In this document: positions 18,177-28,826 of the stretch, in pieces
Numbering within the stretch: the stretch's first letter is position 1
Layout of the letters: every line of letters begins with the position of its first letter
Origin: Candidatus Phosphitivorax anaerolimi
Lineage (GTDB): Bacteria; Desulfobacterota; Desulfomonilia; UBA1062
Direction: 5' to 3'
DNA length: 64,000 bases
Assembly (NCBI GenBank): GCA_001896555.1
Contig: MPOS01000002.1
Coordinates: 141,371-205,370, forward strand
Notes under the pieces: model-generated
What the model was told of the DNA's origin: nothing
Database searches by the model: none
Seen by the model: only the letters and a program-made list of their open reading frames with translations
Translations under genes and position numbers: made by a program

Positions 18177-19281
18177 ATATCTCCTTTATTTGTTTTCTTA
18201 AATCATCAAATTTTTTCTCACATATGGAATGCCGTATATCAGACATTAATTCAAGATAGAAATATAAATTATGGATGGTGTTCAGGATCGACCCGAGGAT
18301 CTCTCGTGACACATAGAGATGCCTCAGGTACGCAAGGGAAAAGTTCCTGCACGTGTAGCACCCACACTGTTCGTCGGGGGGATTGGGATCTTCCCGGTAG
18401 CGTGCCTGTTTGACGGAGATCTTTCCATGACGGGTAAAAAGCATGCCGTTGCGTGCATTCCTCGTAGGGAGCACACAGTCGAACATGTCGACCCCCCGCG
18501 CAACCGCCTCGACGATATCTTTGGGCGTGCCCACCCCCATGAGATACCTCGGCTTTGCTGAAGGAAGGCAGGGCATGGTCACGTCCAGGATATCCATCAT
18601 GAGGTCGTGCCCCTCCCCTACCGACAGCCCGCCTACGGCCACTCCGTCGAACGCCTCGGCGCTGATCTCCTGTGCGCTTCTGACCCTTAAGTCCGGATAC
18701 ACACCGCCCTGGACGATCCCGAAGAGGGCCGAGCTGCTTCGTCTGGCAGCGAGTGACCTCTGCGCCCACAGAGTCGTCCTCTTCACCGAAACCTCCACGT
18801 ACTCGCGGGTGCTCGGGTAGGCCACGCATTCATCGAGGCACATCATGATGTCCGAGCCCAGGTCCTCTTGGATTTCGATGGCCTTCTCAGGGCTCAGGAA
18901 ACGGCGCGAGCCGTCCAGATGAGAGGAAAAGGCCAGGCCCTCATCGCTTATCTTCACAAGCTCAGCCAGGCTGAAGGCCTGGTATCCCCCGCTGTCGGTA
19001 AGGATCGGCCGGTCCCACCCCATGAATGAATGCAGACCTCCCAGGGACGCGATGAGCTTTTCTCCGGGCCTCATGTGGAGGTGATAGGTATTGGAGAGAA
19101 TGATCCGGGCGCCGAGACTCTTGAGAACCTCCGGGCTTGCAGCCTTCACGGTAGCCTGCGTGCCCACCGGCATGAAGACCGGTGTCTGCACCGCGCCGCG
19201 CTCGGTCTGGAACTCTCCGCTCCGGGCATCACCGTCGGTTGCATGGATGTCGAATCTAAATGATGAGCATTGCATCGCCAT
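18166..19281 (-). CDS. tgt: tRNA-guanine transglycosylase
   Basis: 371 residues from the ATG at 19281 (a second ATG 6 bases on is equally possible); an ATG at 19341 would add 20 unconserved residues inside queA. The enzyme swaps guanine 34 for the queuosine precursor preQ1 in GUN-anticodon tRNAs. Visible catalytic segments are LTDSGGYQAFSL (general base) and RGVDMFDCVLPTRNARNG (nucleophile Asp). The zinc site is CGCYTC with a following histidine in LAYLRHLY. It overlaps the 3' end of queA, the next enzyme in the pathway. Confidence 0.96.
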   Translation of the reverse strand: MAMQCSSFRFDIHATDGDARSGEFQTERGAVQTPVFMPVGTQATVKAASPEVLKSLGARIILSNTYHLHMRPGEKLIASLGGLHSFMGWDRPILTDSGGYQAFSLAELVKISDEGLAFSSHLDGSRRFLSPEKAIEIQEDLGSDIMMCLDECVAYPSTREYVEVSVKRTTLWAQRSLAARRSSSALFGIVQGGVYPDLRVRSAQEISAEAFDGVAVGGLSVGEGHDLMMDILDVTMPCLPSAKPRYLMGVGTPKDIVEAVARGVDMFDCVLPTRNARNGMLFTRHGKISVKQARYREDPNPPDEQCGCYTCRNFSLAYLRHLYVSREILGSILNTIHNLYFYLELMSDIRHSICEKKFDDLRKQIKEIYDD

Positions 19282-20272
19282 AGCTGAAAAAACGATACTC
19301 CTTCTCCACTGCGCTCCGGTAGGCGTCCATGATGAAATCATAACCCCCGAATGCGGCCACGAGCATGAGCAGGGTTGAACAGGGAAGGTGAAAATTGGTC
19401 AGCAGGGCTCTTGTACACCTGAACCGGAACCCTTCGTATATGAACAAATCCGTCGACCCGGTGCCTGCTACGATCTTTTCGTGTGCAGCCATGAGATATT
19501 CCAGCACCCTGGTGGTGGTGGTCCCCACGGCCACCACCCTTTTGCCCTGTGCCATTGCGTTATTGACAGCCGATGCAGCCTCCTCCGACACCGTAAATTC
19601 CTCTGCATGCATCCGGTGATCCTCTATCTCCTGTGTTTTCACGGGCATAAAGGTCCCCGGTCCCACATGCAGGGTGATGAATGCGGTCCCGACCCCCCGG
19701 ACCCTTAAGTCCTCCATGATCTCCGGCGTGAAGTGAAGTCCTGCCGTAGGCGCAGCCACGGATCCCTCTTCCCGCGCATATACGGTCTGGTACCGCTGTG
19801 AATCGATCGCCTCCGGCTCCCTTTCGATATACGGCGGGAGCGGGATCCGGCCCGCTCCAAGAACCTTCCCGGGGTCTGAAAAGCTCACCGTGAAGAACTC
19901 CTCTTCACGGCCCTCAACTATCGCTCTCAGGCCGTTCTCGAAAAAGATCTCCGTGCCGGTCCGAGAGGGCTTCGATGCCTTGAGGAGGCAGGTCCACCTC
20001 GTCTGATCCATCTTTTTCACCAGGAGCACCTCTACCTTTCCGCCGGTTTTTTTCTTTCCTATCAACCGTGCAGGGATGACCCGGGTATCGTTGAAAACCA
20101 GGAGATCGTCCGGTGTCAGGTAGTCTCCGAGGTCCTCGAACCTCTGGTGTTCTATTCTCCGTGTCTTTCTATCTGCGATGAGGAGCCTGTCTCTGCCCCT
20201 CTCAAGGGGATACTGCGCGATGAGCTCCCTGGGAAGGTCATAGCAATAGCGTTCCGTTCTCACAGCCGTCAC
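19256..20272 (-). CDS. queA: tRNA preQ1(34) S-adenosylmethionine ribosyltransferase-isomerase
   Basis: 338 residues, normal for QueA. The enzyme transfers ribose from SAM to preQ1 in tRNA to form epoxyqueuosine. Family landmarks include YDLPRELIAQYPLERGRDRLL at the N-terminus, VFNDTRVIPARL, GSVAAPTAGLHFT and TNFHLPCSTLLMLVAAFGG. The start is GTG at 20272, overlapping the DUF2065 stop as GTGA. Next to tgt, it makes this a queuosine block inside the sec operon, an arrangement common in bacteria. Confidence 0.96.
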   Translation of the reverse strand: MTAVRTERYCYDLPRELIAQYPLERGRDRLLIADRKTRRIEHQRFEDLGDYLTPDDLLVFNDTRVIPARLIGKKKTGGKVEVLLVKKMDQTRWTCLLKASKPSRTGTEIFFENGLRAIVEGREEEFFTVSFSDPGKVLGAGRIPLPPYIEREPEAIDSQRYQTVYAREEGSVAAPTAGLHFTPEIMEDLRVRGVGTAFITLHVGPGTFMPVKTQEIEDHRMHAEEFTVSEEAASAVNNAMAQGKRVVAVGTTTTRVLEYLMAAHEKIVAGTGSTDLFIYEGFRFRCTRALLTNFHLPCSTLLMLVAAFGGYDFIMDAYRSAVEKEYRFFSYGDAMLII

Positions 20273-20466
20273 ATCCCGCCCAGGAGCCTTCCGAGATAGA
20301 CGACGGCCAGCCCCGCAAACGCCACGATGACCCCGATAACCTGCAGGGTCTTTTCCGGAACCGTCTCTAAATACCGGGCAAACTCCTTCATCTTAGAAGG
20401 AAAGGCTATGTAGGGCAGCGCTTCGATCACAAAGACCATTCCCAGTACGCTCAAGAAATAATCCAT
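20269..20466 (-). CDS. DUF2065 small membrane protein (YjeT-like)
   Basis: 65 residues with two hydrophobic helices (YFLSVLGMVFVIEALPYIAF and VIGVIVAFAGLAVVYLG) separated by a short charged loop. The pattern matches DUF2065, a small inner-membrane protein of unknown function. It sits between the PP-loop enzyme and queA, overlapping the queA start by 4 bases. Confidence 0.85.
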   Translation of the reverse strand: MDYFLSVLGMVFVIEALPYIAFPSKMKEFARYLETVPEKTLQVIGVIVAFAGLAVVYLGRLLGGM

Positions 20467-20488
20467 AGTGGTGGCCTTATATCGAATA

Positions 20489-21517
20489 TCACTTATTCAA
20501 GTCAATCTGGAACCGCCTGCAGAAATCCTCTTCCACCACGGGTGCGTCAACCGTGCCGGTCATTGACTCGGGGTCGGGGCCGTACACCGCTACATGGCCG
20601 GCTGTGCCCCTGCCCTTGCCGTATCTCAGGCAGAGGGCCGCAGCTATGCGGAGGTTTTCCTCCGACAGATCGCCCCGCACAATGCTCAAAGGACCCGGGA
20701 CATCCGCTATTTTGAGAAACACGTTTCCCGGCCATACCAGAGATGCCAGGAACCGGTTCTCATCTTCACTGCGTGAGATCACAAGGACGGTGTTTTCATC
20801 GAGCATGAACTTCCTGCCCGCGATGTCGAGCACGATATCGGGCCGCGAAGGTTTTCCCGGTCTGAATCTCTCAAAGGTCGATCGCACCTTTCGGGAGATC
20901 TGCTCGTCCGTGAGCAGGCACCCGCCTGCAGGATTTGGTATGGCGCTTGGTTCGATGCCGTATTTCAGGGCAAGCTCGATCTGGGTCTTCCTCCCCCTGC
21001 CGGCTGCATCGAGCAGTCGCTCCCGGTCGATGATGCCCAGCTGCTCCGGCAGGCTGGGCGGGAGGTGCTTAGCGCAGAGCGGCCTTACGAGAATGTCCTT
21101 GAGTCCGGATTTCTTTTCGATGAGATTCATGGCGTCTCTTCGCTGGGACATGGGCCGCTGTCCGAGCACTTCTCCTGTCACCACGAACGACGCGTCCATT
21201 TCCTCGAGCATGGACCGCGCCCGCTTGAGCATCCGGATCTTGCAGTCGATGCAAGGGTTCAGATTCTTGCCATACCCATGCTCCGGATTGCTCACCACAT
21301 CGATGATGTCCTCGGTAAAATCGCATGGGGTGATGTGAATCCCATAGGTTTTCTGGTGATATTCCCGGTGCTTCTCCGGATTGAGCAGCACGTCATAGCC
21401 GAAAAACGGGGTGCAGAAGTTGACCGCTACGACGTCGATGGACTGTTCCTGCATGAGTTTCACTGCAAGTATGCTGTCTAGTCCCCCTGAGTAGAGGGCT
21501 ATGCATTTTTTCTTCAT
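20489..21517 (-). CDS. PP-loop ATPase, MnmA/ThiI-like tRNA thiolation-type protein
   Basis: 342 residues. The N-terminus carries the ATP-pyrophosphatase loop ALYSGGLDSILAVKL, and a Cys pair CIDCKIRML lies near residue 90, recalling the sulfur-transfer cysteines of tRNA-thiolating enzymes. A second Cys region, NPAGGCLLTDEQI, is near residue 200. The last 110 residues form a separate domain of unknown role. The ATG follows an AAAGGGAG site. It heads the queA-tgt-yajC-secDF operon, consistent with a tRNA-modification function, but the substrate is not evident and it is not MnmA itself. Confidence 0.75.
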   Translation of the reverse strand: MKKKCIALYSGGLDSILAVKLMQEQSIDVVAVNFCTPFFGYDVLLNPEKHREYHQKTYGIHITPCDFTEDIIDVVSNPEHGYGKNLNPCIDCKIRMLKRARSMLEEMDASFVVTGEVLGQRPMSQRRDAMNLIEKKSGLKDILVRPLCAKHLPPSLPEQLGIIDRERLLDAAGRGRKTQIELALKYGIEPSAIPNPAGGCLLTDEQISRKVRSTFERFRPGKPSRPDIVLDIAGRKFMLDENTVLVISRSEDENRFLASLVWPGNVFLKIADVPGPLSIVRGDLSEENLRIAAALCLRYGKGRGTAGHVAVYGPDPESMTGTVDAPVVEEDFCRRFQIDLNK

Positions 21518-21762
21518 GTCTCCCTTTCTCGCATCAGAGCTGGTAATCCTTCCAGTGCTTGCGCTGATGGATCATCTCTGCCCGGCCCCCCATGCCTTGC
21601 CCGATTGAGGGTGATGCATCTTCTCCCCGGCAGCGCTCATCCACACCTTTTCATCTGGGGAAACTCTCTTACCACACACTGCTCGCGCGGGGAGAGAAAA
21701 AAATTGTGATCATGATAATAATGACTTGCCCGAATCGTATCTGATTTCAAGGGATAGGTAGA
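21518..21762. other. Intergenic region upstream of the PP-loop gene
   Basis: This stretch lies between the tRNA-Asp terminator and the PP-loop gene start. It should contain the promoter of the sec/queuosine operon, but I could not find a convincing -35/-10 pair. No ORF or RNA gene is evident. Confidence 0.4.
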
Positions 21763-21809
21763 GGCTAAAAAAGAAAATAGTCTATACCTCATGGTGATGA
21801 GGTATAGAC
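21763..21809 (-). terminator. Rho-independent terminator of the hup-tRNA transcript
   Basis: GTCTATACCTCAT and ATGAGGTATAGAC form a perfect 13-bp stem with a GGTG/CACC loop. On the minus strand it is followed by TATTTTCTTTTTT. It lies 11 bases past the 3' end of tRNA-Asp. Confidence 0.92.
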
Positions 21810-21820
21810 ATAAGTATTGA

Positions 21821-21895
<75 letters not shown>

Positions 21896-21912
21896 TTATT
21901 TATCTCATCGAA

Positions 21913-21988
21913 TGGTAGGCGGAACAGGGATTGAACCTGTGACCTTCGGCTTGTAAGGCCGACGCTCTCCCAACTGAGCTACCCGCCC
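21913..21988 (-). tRNA. tRNA-Val (TAC)
   Basis: The acceptor is GGGCGGG against TCCGCCT with G-U pairs at both ends. The D arm is GCTCAGTTGGGAGAGC, the anticodon loop gives TAC, and the T arm is ACAGGTTCAATCCCTGT. The discriminator is A and CCA is encoded. It starts 21 bases after the hup stop and ends 17 bases before tRNA-Asp. Confidence 0.96.
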
Positions 21989-22009
21989 TGAGCATCCTTT
22001 CGATTCGTG

Positions 22010-22285
22010 CTACTTGTTGACGATTTCCTTAAAGGCCTTTCCTGGTCTGAAGCGCGGAGCCTTGGAGGCCTTAATCTTAATGGTTGCCCTCGTCCTGGGA
22101 TTTACACCGGTTCTCTCAGCCCTCTTGGCCACGTCGAAGGTCCCGAAACCCACCAGGGTCACTTTATCGCCCTTTTTCAGTGCGTCCTGGATGGCGCCGG
22201 TAGTAGCGTTGATCGCCTTCTCTGCTGCAGCCTTAGGTATCCCAGCCTTGTTTGCCACAACTGATATCAATTCTGTCTTCGTCAA
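22010..22285 (-). CDS. hup: HU family DNA-binding protein
   Basis: 91 residues with the HU dimerisation helices (MTKTELISVVANKAGI, AAAEKAINATTGAI) and the DNA-binding arm motif GRNPRT-like TGVNPRTRATIKI ending in APRFRPGKAFKEIVNK. HU compacts and bends DNA. The start codon is TTG, set by the AGGAGG site six bases upstream; an ATG between them is out of frame and stops at once. It has its own strong promoter and is followed on the same strand by two tRNA genes. Confidence 0.96.
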   Translation of the reverse strand: MTKTELISVVANKAGIPKAAAEKAINATTGAIQDALKKGDKVTLVGFGTFDVAKRAERTGVNPRTRATIKIKASKAPRFRPGKAFKEIVNK

Positions 22286-22336
22286 AGCATACCTCCTGTA
22301 AATTATTAGCTTCTCCCATGCCCAAACGTGGCTTTG

Positions 22337-22365
22337 AAAGTATCAGCATTTATAAGGGCTGTCAA
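22337..22365 (-). promoter_or_regulatory. Sigma-70-type promoter of hup
   Basis: On the minus strand, TTGACA at 22360-22365 and TACTTT at 22337-22342 are separated by 17 bases. The promoter sits between the end of lon and the hup start, giving a leader of about 45 bases. Confidence 0.82.
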
Positions 22366-22369
22366 TAGC

Positions 22370-24673
22370 TCAATTAAGGGCATAAGCGATTATCTCGTCC
22401 ATATGCTCGACCATGTGAACCTCGAGACCCTTCAAAATTTCCCTGGGGGTATCCTTGAGATCCTTTTCGTTCTCCAGCGGTATGAGAACCTCTTTCATCC
22501 CTGCCTCTTTCGCGGCCAGGAGCTTCTCCTTGACACCTCCCACGGGCAGGATGCGCCCTCCCAGAGTCAGCTCCCCGGTCATGGCCACCCGTGCCCTGGC
22601 CGAGCGCTTGGTCAGCGCCGATACAATGGACGCGGCCATGGTGATGCCGGCGGAAGGTCCGTCCTTGGGCACAGCCCCCTCGGGCACATGGACATGGATG
22701 TCGATCTTGTCGTAGAAATCCGCGTCGAGCCCGAAATCCTTTGCCCGTGACCGGACATAGCTCATGCCTGCCTGGGCCGATTCCTGCATGACCTCGCCGA
22801 GCTTGCCGGTGAGCAGGAGCTTGCCCTTTCCGGGCATCACGGTGGTCTCGACCGTGAGCAGCGTTCCGCCTACCTCAGTCCATGCCAAGCCGTTCACCAG
22901 CCCCACGTAATCGCTTTCGCGTCTGTTCGACCGGCGGTAACGGGGAACGCCCAGATACTCGTACACCCTGCTCTGGGTGATCCGGGTACTCTTGATGTTC
23001 TTCTGCGAGACGATCTCCTTGACCACTTTTCTCAGGATCGACGAGATCTCCTTTTCCAGGTTCCTCACTCCGGCTTCGCGGGTATATTCATGGATAATGG
23101 CATCGATGGCCTTTTTGGTGAATGTGACCTTTTTCCCTTCGAGTCCGTGGAGCCGGATCTGCTTGGGTATCAGGAAGTCCCGGGCTATCTGGTGCTTTTC
23201 ATGAGACGTGTAACCCTCGATTCTTATCACTTCCATCCGGTCCATCAGAGGGGCCGGTATGGAATAAGAGGTGTTGGCCGTGGTGATGAACATGACCTTG
23301 GATACATCGTACTCGATGTCCATGTAATGATCGCAGAAGGCGGAGTTCTGCTCAGGATCCAGCACCTCGAGCAGCGCGGCAGACGGGTCTCCCCGGAAAT
23401 CCACGCTCATCTTGTCGACCTCGTCCAGGAGGAAGACCGGATTTGAAGTTCCCGCCTGTCTAAGTCCCTGCACGATCTTGCCCGGCATGGCGCCGATATA
23501 AGTGCGGCGATGACCCTTGATCTCGGCCTCGTCACGCACCCCTCCCAGAGATACCCTGACGAATTTCCTGCCGGTGGCCCGTGCGATCGACTTGCCCAGC
23601 GAGGTCTTGCCCACGCCCGGGGGGCCCACCAGACACAGGATCGGACCCTTCATGGAGCCCACGAGCTGCTGGACCGCCAGATACTCGAGGATGCGGTCTT
23701 TGACCTTGTCGAGCCCGAAATGGTCCTGGTTCAGGATTTCCTCCGCCATAAGTATGTCTGTCTTGTCTTCAGACATCTCATTCCACGGAAGGGCGATGAA
23801 CCAGTCCACATAGTTTCTGATGACCGTTGCCTCGGCGCTCATGGGGGGCATCATGCGCAGACGCTTGATCTCGCCCATGGCCTTATCCCTGGCATGCTGC
23901 GGCATGTTCTTGCAGCGGATCTGCCGTTCAAGATACGCTACCTCGTCGTCCATCGAGTCCATTGCCATTTTCTGTGTCTGTTCCTGCTGCAGATTCTTGC
24001 GCGACGCCTTGTTCCGCTGTCTTACCTGTTCCTTGAGGCTCGTCTGGATCCTGGCAATGTCGAGCTCTCCCTGTATATGGTCGTAGATCCTGCTCAGACG
24101 CAAGTCGATAGTGTTCTCTTCGAGGATCTCCTGCTTGATGTCCGTCTTGAGGTCCATGTAGGACACGATGATATCGGATACGAACCCCGGGTCATCCTGG
24201 GACCGGATCTTGGCGATCATGTCGGGATGAATGTCGATGTTGTAGGACTCGCAGTACTCCTGGAATGTCTCTACAAGAAGACGCTTCAGCGCTTCCGCCT
24301 TCCGCTCTTCCAGAATCACGTCGGCTACGGGCTCGACCTCGGCCAGAAGCATATCGTCGTGTTGAAAGATACGGGTGATACGTTGACGCGACTTACCCTC
24401 GATAAACACCTTCAGGGTGCCGTCGGGCAGTTGGATGAGCTGGAGGATATGCGCCCTCACGCCCATCCGGTGGATATCCTGCTCCGATGCAACTGGAGCA
24501 TCCGGGTGCTTCCTGCAGCACACGATGATGTCTTCCTTTGCCTCGAAGCTCGCGCTCACCCAGACGGCCGTCTTCTCGCTCTCGATAAGAAGCGGGATGA
24601 TCGTGTGGGGAAATACTACGATGTCGCTGAGTACCAGAAGCGGGTAGACATTTTCTGAAACAGCAGCTCTCAT
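22370..24673 (-). CDS. lon: ATP-dependent protease Lon
   Basis: 767 residues. The N-terminal substrate domain (about 1-200) precedes the AAA+ module with Walker [16 protein letters not shown] and Walker [12 protein letters not shown]. The C-terminal protease domain has the Ser/Lys dyad S674 (PKDGPSAG) and K717 ([14 protein letters not shown]). Lon degrades damaged and regulatory proteins in the cytosol. It follows clpX by 3 bases in the tig-clpP-clpX-lon cluster. Confidence 0.97.
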   Translation of the reverse strand: MRAAVSENVYPLLVLSDIVVFPHTIIPLLIESEKTAVWVSASFEAKEDIIVCCRKHPDAPVASEQDIHRMGVRAHILQLIQLPDGTLKVFIEGKSRQRITRIFQHDDMLLAEVEPVADVILEERKAEALKRLLVETFQEYCESYNIDIHPDMIAKIRSQDDPGFVSDIIVSYMDLKTDIKQEILEENTIDLRLSRIYDHIQGELDIARIQTSLKEQVRQRNKASRKNLQQEQTQKMAMDSMDDEVAYLERQIRCKNMPQHARDKAMGEIKRLRMMPPMSAEATVIRNYVDWFIALPWNEMSEDKTDILMAEEILNQDHFGLDKVKDRILEYLAVQQLVGSMKGPILCLVGPPGVGKTSLGKSIARATGRKFVRVSLGGVRDEAEIKGHRRTYIGAMPGKIVQGLRQAGTSNPVFLLDEVDKMSVDFRGDPSAALLEVLDPEQNSAFCDHYMDIEYDVSKVMFITTANTSYSIPAPLMDRMEVIRIEGYTSHEKHQIARDFLIPKQIRLHGLEGKKVTFTKKAIDAIIHEYTREAGVRNLEKEISSILRKVVKEIVSQKNIKSTRITQSRVYEYLGVPRYRRSNRRESDYVGLVNGLAWTEVGGTLLTVETTVMPGKGKLLLTGKLGEVMQESAQAGMSYVRSRAKDFGLDADFYDKIDIHVHVPEGAVPKDGPSAGITMAASIVSALTKRSARARVAMTGELTLGGRILPVGGVKEKLLAAKEAGMKEVLIPLENEKDLKDTPREILKGLEVHMVEHMDEIIAYALN

Positions 24674-24676
24674 AGC

Positions 24677-25930
24677 CTATGCCTGAGAGGTTTTCCTCTC
24701 ATAGACGATCATCGGGGCCTTTCCGTGCAGGATGACATCGTGACCGATGATGCACTCCTTTACGCCGTCCATGTCAGGGATCTCGTACATGATATCGAGC
24801 ATGACGTTCTCCATGATGGACCTCAATCCCCTCGCCCCGGACTTGCGCTTCATGGCCTCTTTGGCGATCGCCTTCAGGGCTTCCTTGCTGAAGCTCAAAT
24901 CCACGCCTTCCATCTTGAGCAGGGCCTGATACTGCTTCACCAGGGCGTTCTTTGGCTCGTTGAGGATGGCGATGAGCGCTTCTTCGTCCAGCTCGGTCAG
25001 GGTCGACACGATGGGTATCCTGCCCACGAACTCAGGAATCAGGCCGAACTTGATCAGGTCTTCCGGCTGCACGTTTCTGAGGATCTCGCTGATATCCTTT
25101 TCCTGCTTGCTCTTGATCTCGGCCACGAACCCGATGGTCTTTTTATCGAGGCGCTGGGAGATGATCTTGTCCAGGCCGACAAACGCGCCGCCGCAGATGA
25201 AGAGGATGTTCGTGGTATCGATCTGAATAAACTCCTGCTGGGGATGCTTCCGCCCTCCCTTGGGCGGAATGGATGCCACGGTCCCCTCGATGAGCTTCAG
25301 CAGCGCCTGCTGAACGCCTTCGCCGGAGACGTCGCGGGTGATGGAGGGATTGTCGCCGCGCGAGGCGATTTTGTCGATCTCATCGATGTAGACGATACCC
25401 TTCTGCGTGCGCTCCACGTCGTAGTCAGCATTCTGCAGGAGGTTGACGATGATGTTCTCCACGTCCTCTCCCACATAACCCGCCTCGGTCAGCGTGGTAG
25501 CGTCGGCGATGGTGAACGGGACGTCGAGGATCTTGGCCAGTGTCTGCGCGAGCAGCGTCTTGCCCGAACCGGTCGGGCCGATGAGCACGATGTTGCTCTT
25601 GTTGATCTCCACCCCGCTGATGTTCTGGTTTGACTCGATGCGCTTGTAGTGGTTGTGGACCGCAACGGAGAGGATCCTCTTGGCATGTTCCTGACCGATC
25701 ACGTACTCGTCCAGTATTTCCTTTATTTCCGATGGTTTTGGTATGCTAGAAGACGCACTGAAGTGCCTGTATTCGCCTTCTTCCTCGGCGAGGATCTCGT
25801 TGCACAGGGCGATGCATTCATCACAGATGTAGACATCGGGCCCTGCAATGAGCTTTCTCACCTCTTCCTGTGACTTGCCACAGAAGGAGCAGCGCAATCC
25901 AGGCCGGTAGTGGTCATTTATCTTCGGCAT
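24677..25930 (-). CDS. clpX: ATP-dependent Clp protease ATP-binding subunit ClpX
   Basis: 417 residues. The N-terminal zinc-binding domain has CSFC at 14-17 and CDEC at 36-39. The AAA+ core follows with Walker [16 protein letters not shown] and Walker [13 protein letters not shown]. Pore and sensor regions are conserved, and an IGF-type ClpP-docking loop is visible (KKTIGFVAE). ClpX unfolds substrates for ClpP. The gene overlaps the clpP 3' end by 17 bases. Confidence 0.98.
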   Translation of the reverse strand: MPKINDHYRPGLRCSFCGKSQEEVRKLIAGPDVYICDECIALCNEILAEEEGEYRHFSASSSIPKPSEIKEILDEYVIGQEHAKRILSVAVHNHYKRIESNQNISGVEINKSNIVLIGPTGSGKTLLAQTLAKILDVPFTIADATTLTEAGYVGEDVENIIVNLLQNADYDVERTQKGIVYIDEIDKIASRGDNPSITRDVSGEGVQQALLKLIEGTVASIPPKGGRKHPQQEFIQIDTTNILFICGGAFVGLDKIISQRLDKKTIGFVAEIKSKQEKDISEILRNVQPEDLIKFGLIPEFVGRIPIVSTLTELDEEALIAILNEPKNALVKQYQALLKMEGVDLSFSKEALKAIAKEAMKRKSGARGLRSIMENVMLDIMYEIPDMDGVKECIIGHDVILHGKAPMIVYERKTSQA

Positions 25931-26540
25931 TGATGCTCTCCTCTTGCTTTTCTTTAGAGGGTCTCTTGAAAATCACATGGTCTATTATCCCATATGTTAC
26001 TGCTTCGTTTGCAGTCATGAAAAAGTCCCTGTCCGTGTCCTTGGCAATCTTCTCTATCGGCTGCTTGGTATGCTGGGATAAAATCCTGTTGAGCTCTTCC
26101 TTGAGCCTGAGCATCTCCTTAACCTGGATGCTCACGTCGGTCACCTGACCCTGGACACCGCCGAGGGGCTGGTGAATCAGGATGCGGGAATGTGGAAGGG
26201 CATATCTCATGCCTTCGGTCCCTGCCGCCAGGAGTACTGCAGCCATGGAGGCGGCCTGTCCGACACAGATGGTGCTCACCTTGGGCCTGATGTACTGCAT
26301 GGTATCGTACACCGCCATACCTGCAGTGACCGATCCGCCCGGGGAGTTGATATAAAAGTAGATGTCTTTGTCGGGATCTTCTGATTCCAGAAAAAGGAAC
26401 TGGGCCACCAGGAGATTAGCTACCTCGTCGTGGATATCACTGCTCAGCATGATGATCCGGTCCTTGAGCAGCCGGGAGTAGATGTCGTACGACCTCTCAC
26501 CCCGGTTCGTCTGCTCAACCACGATCGGCACTAGTGTCAT
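25914..26540 (-). CDS. clpP: ATP-dependent Clp protease proteolytic subunit ClpP
   Basis: 208 residues from the ATG at 26540, preceded by GAGGAGAAGAG; an in-frame upstream start at 26573 would add 11 basic residues and lies inside tig. The catalytic triad is S98 (GQAASMAA), H123 ([10 protein letters not shown]) and D172 (DTDRDFF), matching the family spacing. It overlaps the 3' end of tig, a compact trigger-factor/Clp arrangement that couples folding and degradation genes. Confidence 0.97.
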   Translation of the reverse strand: MTLVPIVVEQTNRGERSYDIYSRLLKDRIIMLSSDIHDEVANLLVAQFLFLESEDPDKDIYFYINSPGGSVTAGMAVYDTMQYIRPKVSTICVGQAASMAAVLLAAGTEGMRYALPHSRILIHQPLGGVQGQVTDVSIQVKEMLRLKEELNRILSQHTKQPIEKIAKDTDRDFFMTANEAVTYGIIDHVIFKRPSKEKQEESINAEDK

Positions 26541-27837
26541 CGCTCTTCTCCTCGATCTGGCCGACTTCCTCAACCTGCGAGTTGTCTATAATATGATTAT
26601 ACACCTTCTTCTCGACAATACCAAACTCGATCTCTTCCATGCCTCCCCGCTCTTCCATGCCCTTTCTGACCATTTCCGGGGCCATGTTGTAGCGTTCTGC
26701 AATCTTCTCGATTTCCTGCTGAACCTCTTCGTCGGTGGACTCGATGCCAAGCTCCTTCGCAATCGCCTCAAGCAGGAGAGAGATCCTCACCATATTGTCC
26801 GCCGAGGCCATGGTCTCCTGTTTCAGGCTCTCGGTGTCCGGATAGACGTCCTCCATCTTGAACCCCTGCGCAGACAGCCTCTCGGACATTCCCCTGATCA
26901 TCATGGCTGCCTGGAGCCGCACCATGGATTCCGGCACATCGAACGGGTTCTCCTTGATGAGCAGGTCCCTGATCTGACGTTCCAGGTGATTCCTGGCGTC
27001 GGCTTCGAGGCGTTCCTGAAGATCCTTTCGGATGACCTCCTTGAGCTCATCTATACTCTCCACGCCCGGCCGCGCCTTTTTTGCCAGCTCGTCATCGATG
27101 GCCGGGAGCTCCCGGTTCTTGATGGAATCGAGCTTGAGATCAACCTCGGCGCTCTTGCCCTTCATCTCTTCGAGGAAATGGTCTTCGGGGAAATCGATGG
27201 TCACCTTTTTTTCCTCGCCCGCCTTCATGCCCACAACTGCCTGCTCCAGGCCGGGTAAAGCGCTTCTGACGCCAGCCTCCACCGTCATCTTGAAGCGGTT
27301 GAGGTTGGGATGCCCTTCAGAGGTGATATCCACAATGGCATAGTCCTTTTCCTTCACCCGGTACTCGGGGTCGGTGATGTCATTGACGGTGGCATAGGTT
27401 TCCTGCAACCTGGTGAGCACATCCTGGATATTCGCCTCGTTGATCTCGGTCTTGGGTTTTTGGAGCGAAAAACCGGTATACTTCTGAGGTTTCACCTCGG
27501 GCTTCACGTCGAACTGCGCCGTAAAGGTAAAGTCCTCGTTTTCCTTCGGGGGCTCGTTGGAGATATCAGGCATGGAGACCACGAAAAGATCCTGCTCCTT
27601 GGCAGCCTGCTCGAACTTGTCCTGAATCAGCTTCTTGGAGAGTTCGCTCTGGATGTAATCCGAGTAGTACATCTTGATGATGTGCCGGGGGGCCTTACCC
27701 TTCCTGAAGCCTCTGATGGTCACTTTCTGAGAGATGTCGCGGTAGATGTCGTTCGTAACCGCGTCCACCTCTTGTCTGGGGACCACAACTTTCATCTCTT
27801 TCCTGGTGCTGCCCACGTCTGAAATCTCAACCTTCAT
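26515..27837 (-). CDS. tig: Trigger factor, ribosome-associated chaperone
   Basis: 440 residues. The ribosome-binding N-domain has the signature [16 protein letters not shown] near residue 45. A PPIase (FKBP-like) domain spans about 155-240, with [10 protein letters not shown] and [19 protein letters not shown] long helical C-terminal chaperone domain follows. It binds nascent chains at the ribosome exit. It is the first gene of the Clp/Lon cluster and has a 62-base upstream spacer that must hold its promoter. Confidence 0.95.
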   Translation of the reverse strand: MKVEISDVGSTRKEMKVVVPRQEVDAVTNDIYRDISQKVTIRGFRKGKAPRHIIKMYYSDYIQSELSKKLIQDKFEQAAKEQDLFVVSMPDISNEPPKENEDFTFTAQFDVKPEVKPQKYTGFSLQKPKTEINEANIQDVLTRLQETYATVNDITDPEYRVKEKDYAIVDITSEGHPNLNRFKMTVEAGVRSALPGLEQAVVGMKAGEEKKVTIDFPEDHFLEEMKGKSAEVDLKLDSIKNRELPAIDDELAKKARPGVESIDELKEVIRKDLQERLEADARNHLERQIRDLLIKENPFDVPESMVRLQAAMMIRGMSERLSAQGFKMEDVYPDTESLKQETMASADNMVRISLLLEAIAKELGIESTDEEVQQEIEKIAERYNMAPEMVRKGMEERGGMEEIEFGIVEKKVYNHIIDNSQVEEVGQIEEKSDDTSADRG

Positions 27838-27899
27838 GAATGTTTCCTTTCTATCTTCGGGTCAGTATGCTTCATTTCACCACGTAAATGGGTTATAGG

Positions 27900-28799
27900 T
27901 CAATGGCTTTTTGGGAGCTCCAGGGCGGTGAAAACCCTCTCCATTTCTTTTGTATAGACCCCCTTACGGGCAAAAACGAAAAAGGGCCTGCATACGTTCA
28001 GTTCCTTGCCGCCGTCCTTGAGCCCTGACACCAAGACGATCTCCGCACTCGAAGAGGGTGTGGAATGAACGAACATAACCCTCTTGGGCTCGATCCTGCC
28101 GGCCCGCATGGCGGAGATCAGATCGGGCAGTCTCCATGCCGGATAGACCAGGTAAAACCGCCCTCCCGGCTTGAGCAGCTCGTACGAACACTTCAGCAGC
28201 GTCTCAAGGTCCAGGGATATTTCATGACGGGCCATCGCCCTACCCTGGTCGCGGCTGATTCTCCCCGTGCTCACGGGGCGGTACGGGGGGTTGGTCACCA
28301 CGGCGTCGAATTGCTGCCCCCGGTATTCCCTTATGTCCGCATGCACGATCTTCACCCTGGATTGAAGCCCTGCGAGCTCGATTGAGCGCTTCGACATCTC
28401 CGCCATGTCGTCCTGGATCTCCACCCCTGTCACGCGAAGGCCTTTGACAGCGGCGAGCAGGATTGAAAGGACACCGGACCCGGACCCAACGTCGACCACC
28501 TCACAGTCAGTGGCCTCATCGACAAAGGCGGCAAGGAGGTAGGCATCCAGCGAATAGCGGTAGCCCTGCTTCTTCTGCAGCACATACAGGCCGCTGCATG
28601 CAAGTGAATCCAGGGTCTCGTCTTCCCGCGGCCGGATCGTTCGGGCATCGCCCGGCAGATCGGCACCACCGGCAATCACCGGCCCACAAGCCGCATGGTC
28701 TTTGTCCCCGCTTGCTCCATCGAGGGAACCAGCGCTGAAAAGATCGTTTTCCTTAGGTGCCATTCTTTTTTTGATGCACCTTCCCCTTCGGGGATTCAT
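27900..28799 (-). CDS. TrmN6-like SAM-dependent methyltransferase
   Basis: 299 residues; the first 60 are low in complexity and unconserved. The methyltransferase core has the SAM loop VVDVGSGSGVLSILLA and the N6-adenine signature VVTNPPYRP near residue 150. This matches tRNA1(Val) A37 N6-methyltransferases (YfiC/TrmN6). The target is inferred from family only. The ATG at 28799 is very close to an AGGAGG sequence; an ATG at 28763 is an alternative. It follows thyX by 27 bases and probably belongs to that operon. Confidence 0.8.
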   Translation of the reverse strand: MNPRRGRCIKKRMAPKENDLFSAGSLDGASGDKDHAACGPVIAGGADLPGDARTIRPREDETLDSLACSGLYVLQKKQGYRYSLDAYLLAAFVDEATDCEVVDVGSGSGVLSILLAAVKGLRVTGVEIQDDMAEMSKRSIELAGLQSRVKIVHADIREYRGQQFDAVVTNPPYRPVSTGRISRDQGRAMARHEISLDLETLLKCSYELLKPGGRFYLVYPAWRLPDLISAMRAGRIEPKRVMFVHSTPSSSAEIVLVSGLKDGGKELNVCRPFFVFARKGVYTKEMERVFTALELPKSH

Positions 28800-28826
28800 C
28801 GCCTCCTGTATCAGACATGAAGCACG